Shown here: one piece after another, positions 52,253 to 61,465 of the stretch | Layout of the letters: the number at the start of each line of letters is the position of its first letter | How positions within the stretch are numbered: position 1 is the first letter of the stretch | Assembly: GCF_000315485.1 (NCBI RefSeq) | Contig: NZ_JH992941.1 | Coordinates: forward strand, 434,001-498,000 | Source: Bacteroides oleiciplenus YIT 12058 | Lineage (GTDB): Bacteria > Bacteroidota > Bacteroidia > Bacteroidales > Bacteroidaceae | Direction of reading: 5' to 3' | DNA: 64,000 nucleotides | Notes under the pieces: generated by a model | The model's database searches: none | Seen by the model: only the letters and a program-made list of their open reading frames with translations | Told to the model about the DNA's origin: nothing | Translations under genes and position numbers: made by a program

Positions 52253-52858
52253 ATGAACTTTGAATCATTAGTCAGTCATATCAGTACCATTCAGGACACA
52301 CTGCAAGCGCAAGCTGCACACTCTGTCAATCTTGCATTAACCTCACGTAATTGGTTAATGGGGTGTTATATTGTTGAGTTTGAGCAGCATGGTGAAGATC
52401 GTGCCGCCTATGGCGAACAACTTTTGAAGAAGTTAGAAAAACGATTGAATATCAAAGGACTAAACGAACGCAGGTTCCGGGAGTTCAGACGCTTGTATCT
52501 TGTTTATCCACAGCTAAAAGAAGAGGTTTTAGGCTATGTCATATCGGGTTCGGAGATTCGGCACTCGTTGACTGCCGAATTCACTGCACCAATTCGGCAG
52601 ATAGCATCCGCCGAATTGATAAATATGCAGAAATGGATGATACCTGCTGATAAACTATTCAACAAACTCACTTACTCTAATTTAACCTTAATCTCAGCAA
52701 TTGATAATCCAGTCAAGCGTGCTTTCTATGAAATGGAAACTTTAGTAAAGTACGCTACAGCAGGATTAGACCCTAATATTTTTGTACAGAAATATATGGT
52801 TCAATTACCTAGCGAGGAAAAAATTAAGAAATTCATTTCAAAGGAGATTGAATATTAG
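52253..52858 (+). pseudogene. internally deleted DUF1016 (YhcG-type) nuclease gene
   Basis: 201 residues, while DUF1016 proteins usually have about 350. Residues 1-90 are the DUF1016 N-terminal domain (SRNWLMGCYIVEFEQHGEDRAAYG, GLNERRFREFRRLYLVYPQL). The C-terminal end (YATAGLDPNIFVQKYMVQLP) matches the extreme end of the PDDEXK nuclease domain. The catalytic core between them is missing, so nuclease activity is unlikely. The frame is intact and a TAACTTTG box lies at 52229, so a short protein may still be made. It belongs to the insertion within the duplicated TraB 3' ends. Confidence 0.65.
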
Positions 52859-52880
52859 AACAAAAGTTTAACACTTCTTC

Positions 52881-52931
52881 CTCCTTCAAAAAGAAGGATA
52901 CAACGTGGAACCTGTTGAAGTAAAGCAATAA
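52881..52931 (+). pseudogene. displaced 3' end of the TraB/GumN gene
   Basis: Encodes LLQKEGYNVEPVEVKQ then stop, against LLQKEGYKVEPVDM at the end of the intact gene. The nucleotide match is about 80% over 42 bp and includes the identical 11-mer GAAGGATACAA (52070-52080 and 52893-52903). Confidence 0.65.
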
Positions 52932-52953
52932 TCTTTCAAGAGGGAATTTACAA

Positions 52954-54267
52954 TTAGCGATTCAGCCACGGCTCCGGATTCAGTTTTTCCTTCTCCTTCC
53001 TCAACTGGAAGTGCAGCACCGTTCGTCCATTGTCCGCTCCATCCGAAAATATCTGGCCAAGGGACTGCCGAGTAGTCACCGTGTCACCCGTCTTGACAGA
53101 TGCAGAAGCCAGATTACAGTAAACGGAAATATAATTTCCGTGACGGATAAGGATATTGAAAAGACCATTCAATTGGAAGACGGCAGCCACCTTTCCGTCG
53201 AATATGGCACGCGCCTGTGCACCAGGCTTACCCTGGATATCGATACCCTTATTATCCAATTTCACATTGCGAAGCCCTTCTACAGAGTATTGTCCGTAAC
53301 GGCTCGTAATGATATATGGTCCAGTGATAGGCATTGGCAATTTACCACGATTGCTGACAAAGCTACCGGATAGTTCCCGGTCTGCCTTATCCATAGTATA
53401 TGCTTCAAGAGGAGCTGCCTTTTGGGTAGCAGTTCCGGAAGATGCGGTGGTCGGTTTACTCTTAGTTTCTTTTGAGGCGGCTTTCTTGCGGGCAGCAGCT
53501 TCTTTACGGGCTTCTTCTGCTGCACGTTTGCGGGCTTTTTCTATTTCTTCGGCTATCAGGCGGTCGATACGGGCGTTCAGTTGGTTGGCTTCCTTACGTT
53601 TTTTGTTCAGTTCGTTCTGCAAACCGCGCTGCTTCTTCTGTAAGTTGGCAACCAATGTCTTCTTTTCCTTTTCCTGGGCTTCCAACTTTTCCTTTTCAAC
53701 TTCACGCTCTTTCAGCAAACCGGCTTTAGCCTTCTTTACCTGTTGAAGTTCCGTTTTCTTTTGGTTGACTTGTTCCTGCTTTTTCAGAATATCTTCTCCT
53801 TGAAGACGTTGATAGTCGGCATATTCGCGCACATAACGCAGACGACGATAAGTTTGAGAGAGAGTCTTTGCGGAAAGAATAAACAGAAGCTTGTCCTGAA
53901 CGGAACGATTCTTATATAGGTATTGGACGGAAGCTTCATACTTCCTTTTCTTATCTTTCAGGTCATTTTCGAGGCGGACCAACTGGCGCTCCAGTTTGGA
54001 TAGCTCACGGTCGATGGTCTCCATGTCATTATTGATGGCAAGGATGTATCGTTTCCGCTCTTCTATCTGTCCGGTGAGAGCGGCAAGTCCGTTCAACTGA
54101 CTGCCTACATCTTTCTTTGTAGTGTTCAAAAGGGTTTCCGACTCGGCTATTTGCTTTTGCAAAGCGCCCCGCTTACTTTCCAAATCCTTAATCATCTTGT
54201 TGGATTGGGCACAAAGCGGCATAGCCAGACAGAAACAACCTATGAAGATACAAAGAAACTGTTTCAT
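52954..54267 (-). CDS. EnvC-like murein hydrolase activator with degenerate LytM domain
   Basis: 437 residues. Signal peptide (cut near PLCAQ), a long coiled coil (about 25-250, many Lys/Glu heptads), a low-complexity Ala/Lys-rich linker (about 240-285), and a LytM/M23 fold (about 315-437). The zinc ligands are lost: the HxGID motif reads NKGID and the HxH motif reads VLHF. It should therefore activate amidases at the septum rather than cut peptidoglycan, as E. coli EnvC does. Start overlaps the upstream DUF4292 stop by 4 bp. Confidence 0.88.
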   Translation of the reverse strand: MKQFLCIFIGCFCLAMPLCAQSNKMIKDLESKRGALQKQIAESETLLNTTKKDVGSQLNGLAALTGQIEERKRYILAINNDMETIDRELSKLERQLVRLENDLKDKKRKYEASVQYLYKNRSVQDKLLFILSAKTLSQTYRRLRYVREYADYQRLQGEDILKKQEQVNQKKTELQQVKKAKAGLLKEREVEKEKLEAQEKEKKTLVANLQKKQRGLQNELNKKRKEANQLNARIDRLIAEEIEKARKRAAEEARKEAAARKKAASKETKSKPTTASSGTATQKAAPLEAYTMDKADRELSGSFVSNRGKLPMPITGPYIITSRYGQYSVEGLRNVKLDNKGIDIQGKPGAQARAIFDGKVAAVFQLNGLFNILIRHGNYISVYCNLASASVKTGDTVTTRQSLGQIFSDGADNGRTVLHFQLRKEKEKLNPEPWLNR

Positions 54268-54854
54268 AACTTCGCCAGCATCTCTAAAAGTTCAGTCCAT
54301 TCTACCTTTGCATAGCGGGAAGACACTTGGGTAGGTGTCAGGGATAGCTCTTTATTCGAGAAATCCGAAAGAACGATTTTCCCTTTCTCCAATGAAGGAA
54401 TACCCAGTTCTTTACCCGTCAAAGAGGTTTTCCCTCCGGGTTTGGAAGCATCAAAAAGCATCTTTTCCAAATGAGCGAAGTCCGCCTTCTTAGGCAGGAT
54501 GTCTTTCAGTTCCTTGCGTGAAGCCTGCACGTAACGCTTTCCCATACGGTCTATCACCAACACATCATCAGGGGTGATTTCCAGACGGGCTATCTCGCTA
54601 CGGATAATCGGCATAAGGAAAGAAAGCTGCATCCGCTCACCGCTAATAAGTTTCATGGTGCCACTCACCGTAATTGAACCATCCTTAGTAGGAATGGTCA
54701 ACTGCACTTTAGACGACAAGTAACGGGATTCTCCCAGTGATGAGGTTGCTTTCCGGGACGTTTTACAACCGGAAAGCCCTACCACCAAACTCAGGAGAAG
54801 TAGGAGGGGCAGGATACGCCCCACAGTTTTGTAGTTGCAGTATAATGCTTTCAT
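54264..54854 (-). CDS. DUF4292 lipoprotein
   Basis: 196 residues. Lipoprotein signal ending VVGLSGCKTS, then a LolA-like beta-rich domain (VQLTIPTKDGSITVSGTMKL, RMQLSFLMPIIRSEIARLEITPDDVLVIDR). The family is common in Bacteroidota and its role is unknown; envelope lipid or lipoprotein handling is a guess from the fold. Coupled by 4-bp overlaps to the TPR gene before it and the EnvC-like gene after it. Confidence 0.8.
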   Translation of the reverse strand: MKALYCNYKTVGRILPLLLLLSLVVGLSGCKTSRKATSSLGESRYLSSKVQLTIPTKDGSITVSGTMKLISGERMQLSFLMPIIRSEIARLEITPDDVLVIDRMGKRYVQASRKELKDILPKKADFAHLEKMLFDASKPGGKTSLTGKELGIPSLEKGKIVLSDFSNKELSLTPTQVSSRYAKVEWTELLEMLAKL

Positions 54855-56614
54855 TCTGGTATATATTTCTTTTTCTCAATCTTCTTCTTCAGCATTTTGG
54901 ACTTGCTACCCATTTCCAGGGCTTGCTTCCAGTACTTCAATGCACCATCCACATCACCGGTCATATAATAGATGTCACCGCAATGCTCTACAATGGTGTC
55001 GCTCTCATCGCCCTTATTCTTCATGGCATCGTCTATGTAGAGGCGGGCTTCGGCATAATTGCCTTTCTCAAACAAGATCCAGGCATAGGTATCCAGATAA
55101 GTGGAATTGCTCGGCTCGGCTTTCACCGTCTTATAGCTCATTTCCTCCGCTTTGTCCAGATCGCGACGCTCCAAAGAGAGATAGTAGGCATAATTGTTCA
55201 TGGCTCCGATGTTTGCTGAATTGTAAACCAATGCAGAGTCATAGGCGGCATAGGCTTCAGCATTCATCTTTTTCGTGTGGTAAACATCACCCATAATGGC
55301 ATAGAAGTCCGAGACAACCTCTTTCTTGCTGTTCTCTGTGATATTCTCCAGTGCTTTCTTGCAAACGGCAAGTGCATCGTCGGTCCGTTCTGCCTGATTA
55401 TAAGCTATGGCAAGATAGAAATAGAATTCCAGCATCTCGGGATTAGACTCAACACCAGCTTCGCACAAGCGAATAACTTCTTTATAGTCTTCTTTGCTGA
55501 CAGCTTCACCAAGAAGCATCATGCGGGCAGCAGTATTGGTAGGGTCAATATCCAGAACCTGTTCCAATACCGGAAGCGTTTCTTTATTCATCTTCTTAGA
55601 AAGAAGGTATTGGGCATAGAGCATTGGCATCTGCGCATCGTCCTGATCTTGTTCCAAAATACGGTCGAACAGAGTAATGACGCGGGTACTGTCTTTGCCT
55701 GCCCGTTCACTCTCTATCACAAACTGTCGCATGACGTTCAGCTTCGTGTCCGAAGGAACTTTTTTGTTCAGCAAGAGAGTGTCCAGTTGCTGTTCATAGA
55801 GTTCTTTCTGTCCGGTCTGCTCATAATAGGAAGCCAACGAATACATAGCCATGGCATTATCCGGCTCGGCTGCAAGCACTTTCTTATACAGATTATAGGC
55901 TTCTTCCTTTTTGCCGTTCTGCATATAGACATCACCCAATACCACCTGATAACGCACATCCATCGGATACTCTTCTACCAGACTCTCTATCTCACGAAAA
56001 GCGCTCTGGTTATCTTTCATCTGCAAATAGATACGGAATTTCTCCATACTGAGTTGCTCGTTCTTTCCCATCTTCTCTTCCAGACGGTTCAGAGTAGAAA
56101 TCACCTTTGCATAGTCTTCCAGACTGTTGTAAATCTCAAGCAAGCTGTACAGCGGGTCCATCTTATCCGAGAAACGGGTTGCCATGCTTTCCAGCAAATC
56201 GGTAGCCTTCTGCATTTCATTCTGTTGCTGATAAAGAGTTGCCAAGCCTTGGCTATACCAGTAATTACCAGGGTCATTCTCCACAGCCTTTTCCAAAGCT
56301 GCCTGTCCCTGGGGAACCTGTTTGAGGAACATGTAGTATTGCGAGATTTCATACAGAGCCGACGAAGCGTTCGGATTAATAGTCAGGCAATGCTTCAACA
56401 AGTCGAAAGCTGCACCATAATCCTTTTGCATCTTTAAGCGGGAAGCTTCCAGAAAGAAATAATCGTATTTACGCTGTTCTTCAGGCGTAAGTACAACCTG
56501 CGCCTTGGCTCCTTTTCGCAGCTTCTTCCCTCCTTGGCGGGAAGTACCGCACGATATGAGTACCGCGCACAATACGAAAAGCGATAATATCTTAAATTTC
56601 ATTTTCATTCTCAT
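54851..56614 (-). CDS. tetratricopeptide-repeat lipoprotein
   Basis: 587 residues. Lipoprotein signal ending AVLISCGTS, then about 14 TPR units running through the whole protein (for example AEPDNAMAMYSLASYYEQTG, ALVYNSANIGAMNNYAYYLS, KGDESDTIVEHCGDIYYMTGD). Probably an envelope scaffold. The ATG at 56614 is used; two more Met codons follow within five codons and are equally possible. It stands between dut and the DUF4292 gene in a leftward unit. Confidence 0.85.
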   Translation of the reverse strand: MRMKMKFKILSLFVLCAVLISCGTSRQGGKKLRKGAKAQVVLTPEEQRKYDYFFLEASRLKMQKDYGAAFDLLKHCLTINPNASSALYEISQYYMFLKQVPQGQAALEKAVENDPGNYWYSQGLATLYQQQNEMQKATDLLESMATRFSDKMDPLYSLLEIYNSLEDYAKVISTLNRLEEKMGKNEQLSMEKFRIYLQMKDNQSAFREIESLVEEYPMDVRYQVVLGDVYMQNGKKEEAYNLYKKVLAAEPDNAMAMYSLASYYEQTGQKELYEQQLDTLLLNKKVPSDTKLNVMRQFVIESERAGKDSTRVITLFDRILEQDQDDAQMPMLYAQYLLSKKMNKETLPVLEQVLDIDPTNTAARMMLLGEAVSKEDYKEVIRLCEAGVESNPEMLEFYFYLAIAYNQAERTDDALAVCKKALENITENSKKEVVSDFYAIMGDVYHTKKMNAEAYAAYDSALVYNSANIGAMNNYAYYLSLERRDLDKAEEMSYKTVKAEPSNSTYLDTYAWILFEKGNYAEARLYIDDAMKNKGDESDTIVEHCGDIYYMTGDVDGALKYWKQALEMGSKSKMLKKKIEKKKYIPE

Positions 56615-56622
56615 TTAATTCA

Positions 56623-56706
56623 GAACACAGAGACACTGAGACACAGAGCTTATTGTTCTAATTATTACTCTTCACAAAGACTCCGTGCCTTTGTGTCTCT
56701 GTGTTC
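56623..56706. repeat. CACAGAGAC-type inverted repeat
   Basis: GAACACAGAGACAC (56623-56636) is the exact reverse complement of GTGTCTCTGTGTTC (56693-56706); the inner parts (56637-56649 and 56680-56692) match imperfectly. The left arm itself is a triple 8-mer ACACAGAG/ACACTGAG/ACACAGAG. It occupies the whole spacer between dut and the TPR gene. Confidence 0.65.
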
Positions 56707-56715
56707 AATCATTTT

Positions 56716-57147
56716 TTATACGCCCGTATGACCGAAACCACCGGCACCACGCACTGTTTCATCCAGCACCTCCACTTCCTGCCATGCAGCCTGTTCGTGG
56801 CGTGCTATCACCATCTGTGCAATGCGCTCCCCGTCTTCTATCACGAAAGTTTCCGACGAAAGATTTACAAGAATGATGCAAACTTCACCACGGTAATCGG
56901 CATCGATGGTTCCCGGAGAGTTCAGCACCGTGACACCTTTCTTGATAGCCAGACCACTACGCGGACGAACCTGTGCCTCGAACCCCGGAGGCAGGGCAAT
57001 ATATAGTCCCGTAGGTACCAGGCAACGCTGCATCGGAGCTAACGAAATAGGTTCTGAAAGATTAGCACGGATGTCCATTCCTGCGGACAGTTCGGTAGCA
57101 TAAGCCGGAAGCGGATGTTTCGATTTATTAATGATTTGTACGTTCAT
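56716..57147 (-). CDS. dut: dUTP diphosphatase
   Basis: 143 residues, normal for a trimeric dUTPase that hydrolyses dUTP to dUMP. The five family motifs are visible: [41 protein letters not shown] and the C-terminal P-loop-like [10 protein letters not shown]. The start at 57147 gives MNVQIINKS and leaves a normal divergent spacer to dgt; the longer frame is rejected. First gene of the dut-TPR-DUF4292-EnvC unit. Confidence 0.96.
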   Translation of the reverse strand: MNVQIINKSKHPLPAYATELSAGMDIRANLSEPISLAPMQRCLVPTGLYIALPPGFEAQVRPRSGLAIKKGVTVLNSPGTIDADYRGEVCIILVNLSSETFVIEDGERIAQMVIARHEQAAWQEVEVLDETVRGAGGFGHTGV

Positions 57148-57205
57148 ATTCAAGTCGTTTACTATATTAACGGGCGAAAATACGGAATTTGAAGCAAAAT
57201 AATGA

Positions 57206-57213
57206 TACATTTG
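57206..57213 (+). promoter_or_regulatory. -7 box of dgt
   Basis: TACATTTG, 25 bp before the ATG at 57238. It covers the start region of the longest open frame (57202), which supports the internal start. Confidence 0.5.
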
Positions 57214-57237
57214 CAGTTAAATAATAACAAAGCAACC

Positions 57238-58566
57238 ATGATGAATTGGAATACCCTCATATCTGCCAAACGTTTCGGACTGGAAGAGTTTCACCAGGAA
57301 CGTCACGAAAACCGTTCTGAATTTCAACGTGACTATGACCGTCTTGTTTTTTCAGCCCCTTTCCGCCGTTTGCAGAACAAAACACAAGTTTTCCCCCTGC
57401 CGGGTAGCATTTTCGTACACAATCGCCTGACGCATAGCCTGGAAGTTTCCTGCGTGGGGCGCTCTTTAGGGAATGACGTAGCGAAAGCCATACTTGCCCG
57501 CCAACCCGAATTACAAAACTCATATTTGCCGGAAATAGGTTCCATCGTATCGGCAGCCTGCCTGGCGCACGATTTAGGAAATCCTCCTTTCGGACACTCT
57601 GGCGAGCGCGCTATCTCCACTTTTTTTTCTGAAGGCAAGGGCATGACACTGGAAAATCAATTGCCTGCTATGCAATGGGAGGACTTGACACACTTTGAAG
57701 GAAATGCCAATGCATTCAGATTGCTCACCCACCAGTTTGAAGGAAGGCGCAAAGGGGGCTTCGTTTTGACTTACTCCACCCTTGCCAGCATCGTAAAATA
57801 CCCCTTTTCATCGAGTTTAGCAGGTAAAAAGTCAAAGTTCGGCTTCTTCACGACCGAAGAAGAAAGCTTCCGCCGGATAGCAGAGGAGCTGGGTATGAAG
57901 AAGCTGAATGATAATCCCTTGAAATATGCCCGTCACCCGCTCGTCTATTTGGTAGAAGCAGCAGACGATATCTGCTATCAGATGATGGATATTGAAGACG
58001 CTCATAAGCTAAAGATACTTACCACCCGGGAGACACAGGATTTACTTCTCTCCTATTTCCCCGAAGAGCGCAAAGCGCACATGCTCAAAACTCTGGACTT
58101 CGTAAGTGACGTCAATGAACAGATTGCCTATCTGCGTTCCTGTGTCATTGGCCTGCTGATTCAGGAATGCACCCAAGCCTTTCTAAACAATGAAGAACAG
58201 ATATTGGAAGGGGAGTTTGAAGGAAGCCTCATCAAGCACATCTCCGAACTACCCGCCAACGCTTATAAGCACTGCGCAGCCATCTCTCTGGAGAAGATCT
58301 ACCGTTCACGGGATGTGCTGGACATTGAACTCGCCGGTTTCCGCATCATCAGCACCTTGCTCGATCTAATGATTGATGCCGTCCGTTCACCGGAAAAGAC
58401 TTACTCGCAGTTACTCATCAACCGGGTATCCAACCAATATAACATAAAAGCGCCCGTACTCTACGAAAGAATACAGGCGGTATTGGATTACATTTCCGGT
58501 ATGACGGATGTCTACGCACTCGATCTTTACAGGAAGATAAATGGGAATAGTCTACCGGCGGTATAA
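57238..58566 (+). CDS. dgt: dGTP triphosphohydrolase (HD domain)
   Basis: 442 residues; start at the ATG pair 57238/57241 that follows the promoter. HD-superfamily metal site: His in NRLTHSLEV, His-Asp in CLAHDLGNPPFGHSGE and Asp in VEAADDICYQ. Substrate region RDYDRLVFSAPFRRLQNKTQVF is typical of Dgt. Hydrolyses dGTP (or other dNTPs) to the nucleoside and triphosphate. It is divergent from dut, so two dNTP-pool enzymes share one 90-bp control region. Ends 23 bp before the convergent glsB stop. Confidence 0.93.
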   Translation: MMNWNTLISAKRFGLEEFHQERHENRSEFQRDYDRLVFSAPFRRLQNKTQVFPLPGSIFVHNRLTHSLEVSCVGRSLGNDVAKAILARQPELQNSYLPEIGSIVSAACLAHDLGNPPFGHSGERAISTFFSEGKGMTLENQLPAMQWEDLTHFEGNANAFRLLTHQFEGRRKGGFVLTYSTLASIVKYPFSSSLAGKKSKFGFFTTEEESFRRIAEELGMKKLNDNPLKYARHPLVYLVEAADDICYQMMDIEDAHKLKILTTRETQDLLLSYFPEERKAHMLKTLDFVSDVNEQIAYLRSCVIGLLIQECTQAFLNNEEQILEGEFEGSLIKHISELPANAYKHCAAISLEKIYRSRDVLDIELAGFRIISTLLDLMIDAVRSPEKTYSQLLINRVSNQYNIKAPVLYERIQAVLDYISGMTDVYALDLYRKINGNSLPAV

Positions 58567-58589
58567 GTAGCGCCGAAGACAGCACTTCT

Positions 58590-59576
58590 TTATCTACTCG
58601 GAAAGAAAACCTTATTTGCTCCGGAGGTAAGTTTGCAAGCCTCCGGTTCATTTTCTATAAACGACTGGATGTGGCGGATACGCTTTTCTGCCAGAATTTC
58701 GTCTACAGCAATCAGGATACCGGTTTCTTCCACATCACCAAAACCATAGTTAATGGCGGTGCCGAACATACGCATCGTAGGGCTCAGGCTCATATAAGCA
58801 TTCACCAACGGAGGAATGTTATAACCTAACTTGCGTATCTCGCAATTCAGTATCTTATAGTCTTCCTTAAAGGTATCCTTACAGAATAAAGCAGCCAAAT
58901 CTTCCTCATTAGCTTCCATTTCCAGCGGTTTCATCGGAGTAATCAGGCAATCCTTATCCTCAAAATGCTTCTTCAGAAAATAAAGAATCATGTCCCGTCC
59001 CTGACGATGATAGCTCGGATACATAGTCACCTTACCGAAATAGTACTTTACATTGGGCATCACTACCGTCAACGCACCTAAACCATCCCATAGATTATCC
59101 AACGCAAACAGTCCTTTACTACCAGCACGGGTAGACTGATATTCTACCGTAACAAACGAACGCCCTAACTCAATAGTGGTAGGAAGATACTCTTTCAGGA
59201 ACTTTTCAGAGAAGTTGAACATATGGGCTGTAGCCAGTATAGGGGCACCATGTTCGTCGTACTGAACATCCGTACCAAGGATATAACGGTAACCACCTAA
59301 TATTTCCTCCGCTTCCGGATTCCAGACGATCAGCTGTTTATAAGGATTCTCCATGATATCATATTCATCGATATCCAGTGGTTTCCCAGTACCGCCGCCT
59401 GCCGCACGAAAAGCAACCTCACGCAAACGTCCGATTTCTTTCATAATATTCGGAGAGTCCTGAGCTGTAATGATATAAATCTGATTATGACTCTTATTCG
59501 TCATACGCAGACGCTTTTCCTCAGTCAATTCCGCCTTCAGAAGTTCCTTGCTTATAGGTTCAATAATCTCTTCCAT
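58590..59576 (-). CDS. glsB: GNAT-type N-acyltransferase for glycine lipid synthesis
   Basis: 328 residues. GNAT-like acyltransferase of the OlsB/hemolysin-related group: GRLREVAFRAAGGGTGKPLDIDEYD, TIELGRSFVTVEYQ, and FGKVTMYPSYHRQGRDMI. In B. thetaiotaomicron the corresponding gene (recalled as BT_3459, glsB) makes N-acyl glycine, the first step to glycine and serine-glycine lipids. The upstream PlsC-like gene fits glsA, which supports the assignment. Likely second gene of a two-gene operon. Confidence 0.82.
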   Translation of the reverse strand: MEEIIEPISKELLKAELTEEKRLRMTNKSHNQIYIITAQDSPNIMKEIGRLREVAFRAAGGGTGKPLDIDEYDIMENPYKQLIVWNPEAEEILGGYRYILGTDVQYDEHGAPILATAHMFNFSEKFLKEYLPTTIELGRSFVTVEYQSTRAGSKGLFALDNLWDGLGALTVVMPNVKYYFGKVTMYPSYHRQGRDMILYFLKKHFEDKDCLITPMKPLEMEANEEDLAALFCKDTFKEDYKILNCEIRKLGYNIPPLVNAYMSLSPTMRMFGTAINYGFGDVEETGILIAVDEILAEKRIRHIQSFIENEPEACKLTSGANKVFFPSR

Positions 59577-59630
59577 ATTTTTTTGTTAGTAGTTCTTTAA
59601 TTCACTTAATCACCTTGTCACTTTACCGCC

Positions 59631-60449
59631 CTATAACTTATATACGATGTCTTTTACATAAGCCGCCCATTCGGCAGCAGTCTTCGATTTATCGAAAGTC
59701 TGCCAGGGTATGGGTTTCCCTATGGTGACAGTAAACGTTTTATGGCGGTTCTTCAGCATCTCATCCGCAAGATAGAGCATGGCTATGTTAAATTTGATGC
59801 CCAGGAATTTGCAAACGTTAGCCAAATTATAAAAAAAGTTGGAATTACGACCTTCGAAATGGATGGGCACTACATCACGTTGGGCCTGCACGCTCTTTAC
59901 AATGAAAGTCTTTTTCCAGTCCAAGTCGCGGATCACTCCATTCTGGCGACGGGAGCACAATCCGGCAGGGAACATAATTAACTGGTCGTTTGATGCAAAG
60001 CCGGCTTCCACCATTCTCGGAAAGTCTTTTGCCTGTTTGCCCGTCTTATTAATAGGTATACAAAGCGGAGCCAGTCCTTGCAGGTTCATCAGCAGGTCAT
60101 TGACCATATACTTCACCTTACCATTGTAGAAAGACCCCAGCACATAACCCAGAGCCACACCGTCTTGGCCTCCCAACGGATGATTGGAGACAAAAGTGTA
60201 TAGCCCTTCTTTCGGCAGGTTTTCTTCTCCCTTTACCACTATGTTGGCATCAAGAAATTCCAGACAAGCTTTCAAGAAATCCACGCCCATCTTATCTCTC
60301 GACTCGTACAGGAAAACATTCAGCTCTTCCTGATGAACGATTCTTTTCAGATAAGAAACTACGAACTTGGGGATATACTTATAGTACTTCGGAGCCTTTT
60401 CCCGGAGCACTTTATCAATATCAATCAAAAATAAAGAGTCGTCAGCCAT
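59631..60449 (-). CDS. glsA: PlsC-like O-acyltransferase for glycine lipid synthesis
   Basis: 272 residues from the ATG at 60449; the longer frame needs a TTG start and overlaps the promoter. 1-acyl-glycerol-phosphate acyltransferase fold with the HX4D motif in NHPLGGQDG, and LIMFPAGLCSRR as the second conserved block. Together with the GNAT gene 54 bp downstream it matches the glsA/glsB pair that forms glycine lipids: GlsB N-acylates glycine and GlsA adds the second acyl chain by O-acylation. Confidence 0.8.
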   Translation of the reverse strand: MADDSLFLIDIDKVLREKAPKYYKYIPKFVVSYLKRIVHQEELNVFLYESRDKMGVDFLKACLEFLDANIVVKGEENLPKEGLYTFVSNHPLGGQDGVALGYVLGSFYNGKVKYMVNDLLMNLQGLAPLCIPINKTGKQAKDFPRMVEAGFASNDQLIMFPAGLCSRRQNGVIRDLDWKKTFIVKSVQAQRDVVPIHFEGRNSNFFYNLANVCKFLGIKFNIAMLYLADEMLKNRHKTFTVTIGKPIPWQTFDKSKTAAEWAAYVKDIVYKL

Positions 60450-60473
60450 TCTTTTTAAGATGAAATGATTGCG

Positions 60474-60505
60474 CAAAATTAACTCATCTTTTTAATTATA
60501 CGCAA
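60474..60505 (-). promoter_or_regulatory. promoter of the glsA-glsB operon
   Basis: Minus strand: TTG (60503-60505), 21-bp spacer, TAATTTTG (60474-60481). Confidence 0.6.
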
Positions 60506-60549
60506 TAAAATAGTCGAAAACTGCACCCGAAAACAAACAAAAGACGCCC

Positions 60550-60573
60550 AAAAACTATCAATTGATAGTTTTT
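60550..60573. promoter_or_regulatory. 24-bp palindrome upstream of ECF sigma gene 1
   Basis: Perfect dyad with core ACTATCAATTGATAGT flanked by A/T. It lies 110 bp before the sigma start. The same dyad stands at the same distance before the second sigma gene. A conserved TAACTTTCGTAAAATTGCAA segment between it and the gene (60616-60635) may hold the promoter. Probable operator. Confidence 0.65.
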
Positions 60574-60682
60574 GCCCTAAAGATTGCTTGAAATACGTCC
60601 GTCGGAGTGAGCTAACTTTCGTAAAATTGCAACATCAAAAGTAAAACGAATGAATAACTATAATAAAAAGGAGAGAACGATT

Positions 60683-61186
60683 ATGAACAGTATTACATTT
60701 CAAAAAGATTTGCTCGGAGTACAAAACGACTTATTACGCTTTGCATACAAATTGACCTCCGACCGTGAAGAAGCAAACGACTTGCTCCAGGAAACCTCTA
60801 TAAAGGCGTTAGATAACGAAGATAAATATGCACCCGATACTAATTTTAAAGGATGGATGTATACCATCATGCGCAATATATTCATCAACAACTACCGCAA
60901 AGTAGTTCGCGACCAGACCTTCATTGACAAGACGGATAATCTCTATCACCTGAACCTGCCACAGGACTCAGGCTTCGAAAGCACAGAAAGCGCTTATGAC
61001 CTGAAAGAGATGCACCGTGTAGTAAATGCACTACCACGTGAATATAAGATTCCATTCTCCATGCACGTATCCGGATTCAAGTACCGCGAAATTGCAGAGA
61101 AGTTGGGACTGCCACTGGGAACAGTAAAGAGCCGCATCTTCTTCACACGCCAGAAGTTGCAGCAAGAGCTGAAAGATTTTAGATAA
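60683..61186 (+). CDS. ECF-type RNA polymerase sigma factor, copy 1
   Basis: 167 residues. Region 2 (SDREEANDLLQETSIKALD, FKGWMYTIMRNIFINNYRK) and region 4 (LPREYKIPFSMHVSGFKYREIAEKLGLPLGTVKSRIFFTRQKLQ) are complete, so it should direct core polymerase to special promoters. The start at 60683 follows AAGGAGA and aligns with the second copy; an in-frame ATG 33 bp earlier is rejected. No anti-sigma gene is adjacent. Confidence 0.92.
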   Translation: MNSITFQKDLLGVQNDLLRFAYKLTSDREEANDLLQETSIKALDNEDKYAPDTNFKGWMYTIMRNIFINNYRKVVRDQTFIDKTDNLYHLNLPQDSGFESTESAYDLKEMHRVVNALPREYKIPFSMHVSGFKYREIAEKLGLPLGTVKSRIFFTRQKLQQELKDFR

Positions 61187-61252
61187 CCTATTCCTTAACT
61201 ATATAAATGATGTCTCTTAATTAAGACTCCAAAAGACCAGTAATTGAAATGG

Positions 61253-61290
61253 GGCGGGAAGCTTGAAGAAAGTTTTCCGCCTCATCTTTT
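61253..61290 (+). terminator. terminator after sigma copy 1
   Basis: GGCGGGAA (61253-61260) pairs imperfectly with TTTTCCGCC (61273-61281) through a bulged stem, followed by a T-rich run. Confidence 0.55.
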
Positions 61291-61341
61291 ATGAGTAAAT
61301 AGGGTTCAGCCACCACCCGAAAACTATCAAAACACCACCCG

Positions 61342-61365
61342 AAAACTATCAATTGATAGTTTTCC
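61342..61365. promoter_or_regulatory. 24-bp palindrome upstream of ECF sigma gene 2
   Basis: Perfect dyad with the same ACTATCAATTGATAGT core as at 60550, here ending in G and C. A half copy (ACTATCA) lies about 23 bp upstream near 61324, with the same CACCCGAAA prefix. The conserved AACTTTCGTAAAATTGCAA segment follows at 61405-61423. Confidence 0.65.
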
Positions 61366-61465
61366 CCCTAAAGATTACCTGAAATCCGTCTGCCAGAGTG
61401 ATACAACTTTCGTAAAATTGCAAAACCAAAACAATACGAACGAATAATTAGAAAAGGAGATTGAT

